Below, in pieces: positions 61,710-64,000 of a stretch of DNA of 64,000 nucleotides. Source of the DNA: Hymenobacter sp. H14-R3 (GTDB lineage: Bacteria > Bacteroidota > Bacteroidia > Cytophagales > Hymenobacteraceae); the NCBI RefSeq assembly GCF_030063445.1, contig NZ_JASITD010000008.1, positions 62,001 to 126,000 of the forward strand. Reading direction: 5' to 3'. How positions within the stretch are numbered: position 1 is the first letter of the stretch; every line of letters starts with the position of its first letter. The position numbers and the translations under genes were made by a program. The notes under the pieces are model-generated. The model was not told the origin of the DNA. It saw nothing but the letters and a program-made list of their open reading frames with translations, and ran no database searches.

Positions 61710-63308
61710 CTACTGCGGCTTTGCGGCGGCGGGCAGCGGCTTGCGGGGCAGCTTCTGGTCGCGCATGGCGGCGTTGTACACGAAGGAGGCCACTACTACC
61801 GAGGCCTGCTTGAGGTCGTCGGCCACGAGGCGGTCGTAGGTGTCCTGGTTGGAGTGGTGGGTGCGGGCGAAGTAATCGAGGCCATCCTGGATGAACTGGA
61901 AGCCGGGCAGGCCCACCGCGTCGAAGGCCACGTGGTCGGTGCTGCCGGTGTTGCGCGAGGTGACGGTGGTAGCGCCCATATCGGCGAAAGGGGCGAGCCA
62001 GGTGGTGAAAATGGGCTTCACGGCCTCGTTGCCCTGGGCGTAGATACCCCGGATTTTACCCGCCCCATTGTCGAGGTTGAAGTAAGCCGACAGCTTCTCG
62101 TGGTCGGGCTTGAGCAGCATGGTGGCAGGGTCGGCGAAGTGGTTTTTTACGTAGTTGCGCGAGCCGTGCAGGCCCTCCTCCTCCTCGCCCCACAGGGCAA
62201 TGCGGATGGTGCGGCGCGGCTTGAGGCCGCTGGCTTTCAGAATGCGCACGGCCTCCATCATCACGGCTACGCCGGCGGCGTTGTCGGTGGCGCCGGTGGC
62301 GGCGTGCCACGAGTCGAGGTGGCCACCGAGCATGACGACCTCACTTTTCAGCTTCTTATCGGTGCCGGGAATTTCGGCCACCACGTTATAGCCCTTGAGG
62401 TCCTGGGTCTGGAAACGGGTTTTGGTTTCCAGCTCTACTTCGACCGGAATACCAGCCTCCACGAGGCGAATAAGGCGCAGCTGGTCCTCGCTCGACATTT
62501 CCAGCTCGGGCAATACCGGCTTGGCATCGGCGGCGTAGGGCGCGCCGTTGGTGGTGAACACGGTGCCGTCGGAGCCGCGGCCGGGGCTGAGCACGGCAGC
62601 CGCGCCTTCGGCCAGCAGCATATCGTTCAGCTTCTGGCGCAGGGCGCGGGCGGCCAGCAGGGCGGCGCGGCGGGCCTCGGGGTTGGCTTCGGCGGGGCGG
62701 TTGGCGGCGGTGGGGGCCCCGCCGCCAGCGGGCGCGTCGGCCAGCTTTTGCAGGTCTTCGGCGCTCAGGCGCTTGGCGTCGGGCTCGAAGTTGGGGGTGG
62801 GTGGCGTGGCCACGGGCAGCACCACTATTTTATCGCGCAGCTGGCCCTGGTACTTGGCCAGGTCAGCTTCCTCCTTGGCATTCACGTAGATAACCGGCTT
62901 GCGCAGGCTGCCGGCGGTGCTGGGCGTCCAGGCCTTGGGCACGCCAATGAGGGCGTGGTAGTAAGGGGCCGTCATGGCCACGTAACTCTTGTCGATATCC
63001 CAGCCGCGGCCGAAATCGCCCCAGGCTTCCACGTTGGCATTGGCCAGGCCGTAGTCGGTGAGGCGCTTTTTGGTCCAGGCGTTGGCGCGGGCCAGGCCCT
63101 CGGAGCCGGCCAGGCGCGGGCCACACACGTCGGTGAGGTAGAAGGCCGTTTCCATTACCTTGGAGCGGTTGAGGCCTTCGTCCTTGATTTTGGCTAGCGC
63201 GGCGGCGTCCAGCTTGTCGGGGGTTTGGCTGGCGCCGGCGGGCGCTTGGGCCAGGGCGGGAGCGGCCAACAGGCTAGCGGCAACGAGGGTAAGGAAAGTT
63301 TTTTGCAT
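61710..63308 (-). CDS. M28-family metallopeptidase, exported
   Basis: This 532-residue zinc aminopeptidase/carboxypeptidase-like protein has a signal peptide (cut near PALAQAPAG), a PA domain inserted before the catalytic core, and the ligands in LGGHLDSWHAATGATDNAAG (H, D), WGEEEEGLHGS (Glu), YFNLDNGAG and the final HHSNQDTYD (His). The PA region includes a Pro/Ala-rich stretch of about 30 residues. It is secreted or periplasmic. The ATG at 63308 opens the signal peptide; the frame upstream lacks family sequence. Confidence 0.9.
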   Translation of the reverse strand: MQKTFLTLVAASLLAAPALAQAPAGASQTPDKLDAAALAKIKDEGLNRSKVMETAFYLTDVCGPRLAGSEGLARANAWTKKRLTDYGLANANVEAWGDFGRGWDIDKSYVAMTAPYYHALIGVPKAWTPSTAGSLRKPVIYVNAKEEADLAKYQGQLRDKIVVLPVATPPTPNFEPDAKRLSAEDLQKLADAPAGGGAPTAANRPAEANPEARRAALLAARALRQKLNDMLLAEGAAAVLSPGRGSDGTVFTTNGAPYAADAKPVLPELEMSSEDQLRLIRLVEAGIPVEVELETKTRFQTQDLKGYNVVAEIPGTDKKLKSEVVMLGGHLDSWHAATGATDNAAGVAVMMEAVRILKASGLKPRRTIRIALWGEEEEGLHGSRNYVKNHFADPATMLLKPDHEKLSAYFNLDNGAGKIRGIYAQGNEAVKPIFTTWLAPFADMGATTVTSRNTGSTDHVAFDAVGLPGFQFIQDGLDYFARTHHSNQDTYDRLVADDLKQASVVVASFVYNAAMRDQKLPRKPLPAAAKPQ

Positions 63309-63697
63309 CCAGAAATGCGGGTTGGTTTGACAAAAGGCAATGGTGCTGCAAAGAGAAGGACACCAGCTGCGGCGCGGGCGTTGCGTATGGCGGCCGGGCA
63401 CGCCACGCAACGGCAAGCCGCAAAACCGCGACCATGCCTGTCAATCTACCGCCCGGCTACCTAATTACGCTCGGCCGCTGCGCCCTAAGTACACAAAGTT
63501 AAATCTTGCAAAGGTCTCATTATAAATATTTTATGAAAATACCTTAACTACCTGCCGTTCGCCTGGGCAGCTAGCAAGCGTTTCGCGCGGCCCTCAACCC
63601 GCGGGCCATTTATCCGTTTGGCGAGATTGGCCGGTTGCCGCGAGCAGGTAACCAACCGCCAATAACCTTTGCCGTACTCACTCGGTTGAAGTTTCTT
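63309..63697. other. Intergenic region of 389 bp between divergent genes
   Basis: No coding frame or repeat element was found. On the minus strand, a TAACTTTG box (63494-63501) is an exact -7 match about 186 bp upstream of the M28 gene. On the plus strand, TAACCTTTG at 63663 is near-consensus with one extra base, 27 bp before the TolC start. Confidence 0.5.
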
Positions 63698-64000
63698 ATG
63701 AAGATTTTATCCTGCACCGCACGAGGTCTTTTTCGGACCTTTTTGACGTGCCTGCTACTGGGGCCGGGCTTGGCTTGGGGCCAGCGCCAATTGCCTGCCC
63801 CACCCCCGCCGCCGGCCGGGCCGCTCACCCTTCAGCAGTGCCTGGGCTACGCGCTGGCCTACCAGCCGCTGGTGCGCCAGGCCCGCCTCGACGAGGGCAT
63901 TGCCGATGCCGGCAACCGCGTGTCGCTGTCGGCTTGGCTGCCGCAGGTGAATGCCACGGCCGTGGGCCAGCACTATTTTGGGCTGCCGTTTACCGTTTTT
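63698..64000 (+). CDS. TolC-family outer-membrane protein, N-terminal part
   Basis: The first 101 residues of an OEP protein are present before the window ends. A signal peptide (cut near AWGQR), a Pro-rich segment and the first helices (LTLQQCLGYALAYQPLVRQARLDEGIAD) identify the family. The ATG at 63698 is the natural start. Pump and adaptor genes may lie beyond the edge. Confidence 0.85.
   Translation, partial: MKILSCTARGLFRTFLTCLLLGPGLAWGQRQLPAPPPPPAGPLTLQQCLGYALAYQPLVRQARLDEGIADAGNRVSLSAWLPQVNATAVGQHYFGLPFTVF

Noticed and set aside
61617..63197. Long open frame opposite the M28 peptidase gene
   Set aside because: Antisense shadow; the peptidase has a signal peptide and full metal-ligand set.

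Overview
The window looks like a stretch of chromosome from a GC-rich member of the Bacteroidota, most like the Hymenobacter/Cytophagales group. The evidence is the protein families (Porin_10-type outer-membrane protein, Bacteroidota-type LptE, SMUG2 glycosylase, M42 and M28 peptidases, GIY-YIG/exonuclease fusion), the near absence of Shine-Dalgarno sequences, and several promoter-like TAnnTTTG boxes. I see no rRNA, tRNA, CRISPR array, prophage or complete insertion sequence. Genes are dense and mostly housekeeping, on alternating strands.

Layout. 1-9.8 kb: the 5' part of a topoisomerase IV B subunit gene, an AI-2E family permease, a four-helix-bundle stress-type protein, an exonuclease/GIY-YIG fusion, a PAP2 phosphatase, an adaptor plus TolC efflux pair with no permease, and a lone L-serine dehydratase beta subunit. 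10-15 kb: tryptophan 2,3-dioxygenase, an FCP1-like HAD phosphatase, Mrp plus a NifU-type scaffold (Fe-S delivery), fumarylacetoacetase and a hypothetical gene. 15.3-26.6 kb, all on the minus strand: acetyl-CoA synthetase, a receiver-only response regulator, a symporter-histidine kinase fusion like CrbS/CbrA, a small membrane protein, an MHS-family transporter, a porin, a second MFS transporter and an InsA-like zinc-ribbon/HTH protein. This reads as a carboxylate sensing, uptake and activation region. 26.7-34.3 kb: an unknown gene, flavin reductase, alanine dehydrogenase, TsaE, MiaE, a large beta-barrel protein and LpxK. 34.3-47.9 kb, plus strand: SMUG2, Nif3-like, coiled-coil zinc ribbon, TPR protein, PabB, MiaB, a sigma-54 activator, LptE, TPR protein, SecG, GroES and GroEL. 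48-64 kb: peptide transporter, PckA, lipoprotein, Nudix, phosphoesterases, threonine aldolase, AlkA-like glycosylase, biotin-dependent carboxyltransferase, M42 peptidase, metal-receptor protein, dienelactone hydrolase, M28 peptidase, and the start of another TolC gene.

The most striking non-coding feature is the intergenic space. Many gaps are almost exactly filled by inverted-repeat elements of about 80-220 bp. Three of them consist of a GTAG tetranucleotide followed by a hairpin, in inverted pairs, which is the architecture of REP doublets (REPINs), and in two or three cases the element contributes bases of a neighbouring stop codon. Other families have different sequences. A repeat of the kind seen between genes is also translated in frame as a linker inside the symporter-kinase fusion.

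Functional themes: carboxylate and acetate use (acs, sensor kinase, MHS, PckA, carboxyltransferase), amino-acid breakdown (TDO, FAH, SdaAB, alanine dehydrogenase, threonine aldolase), tRNA modification (MiaB, MiaE, TsaE) and envelope biogenesis (LpxK, LptE, SecG, porins). Functions are assigned from protein motifs read by eye; no database search was run.
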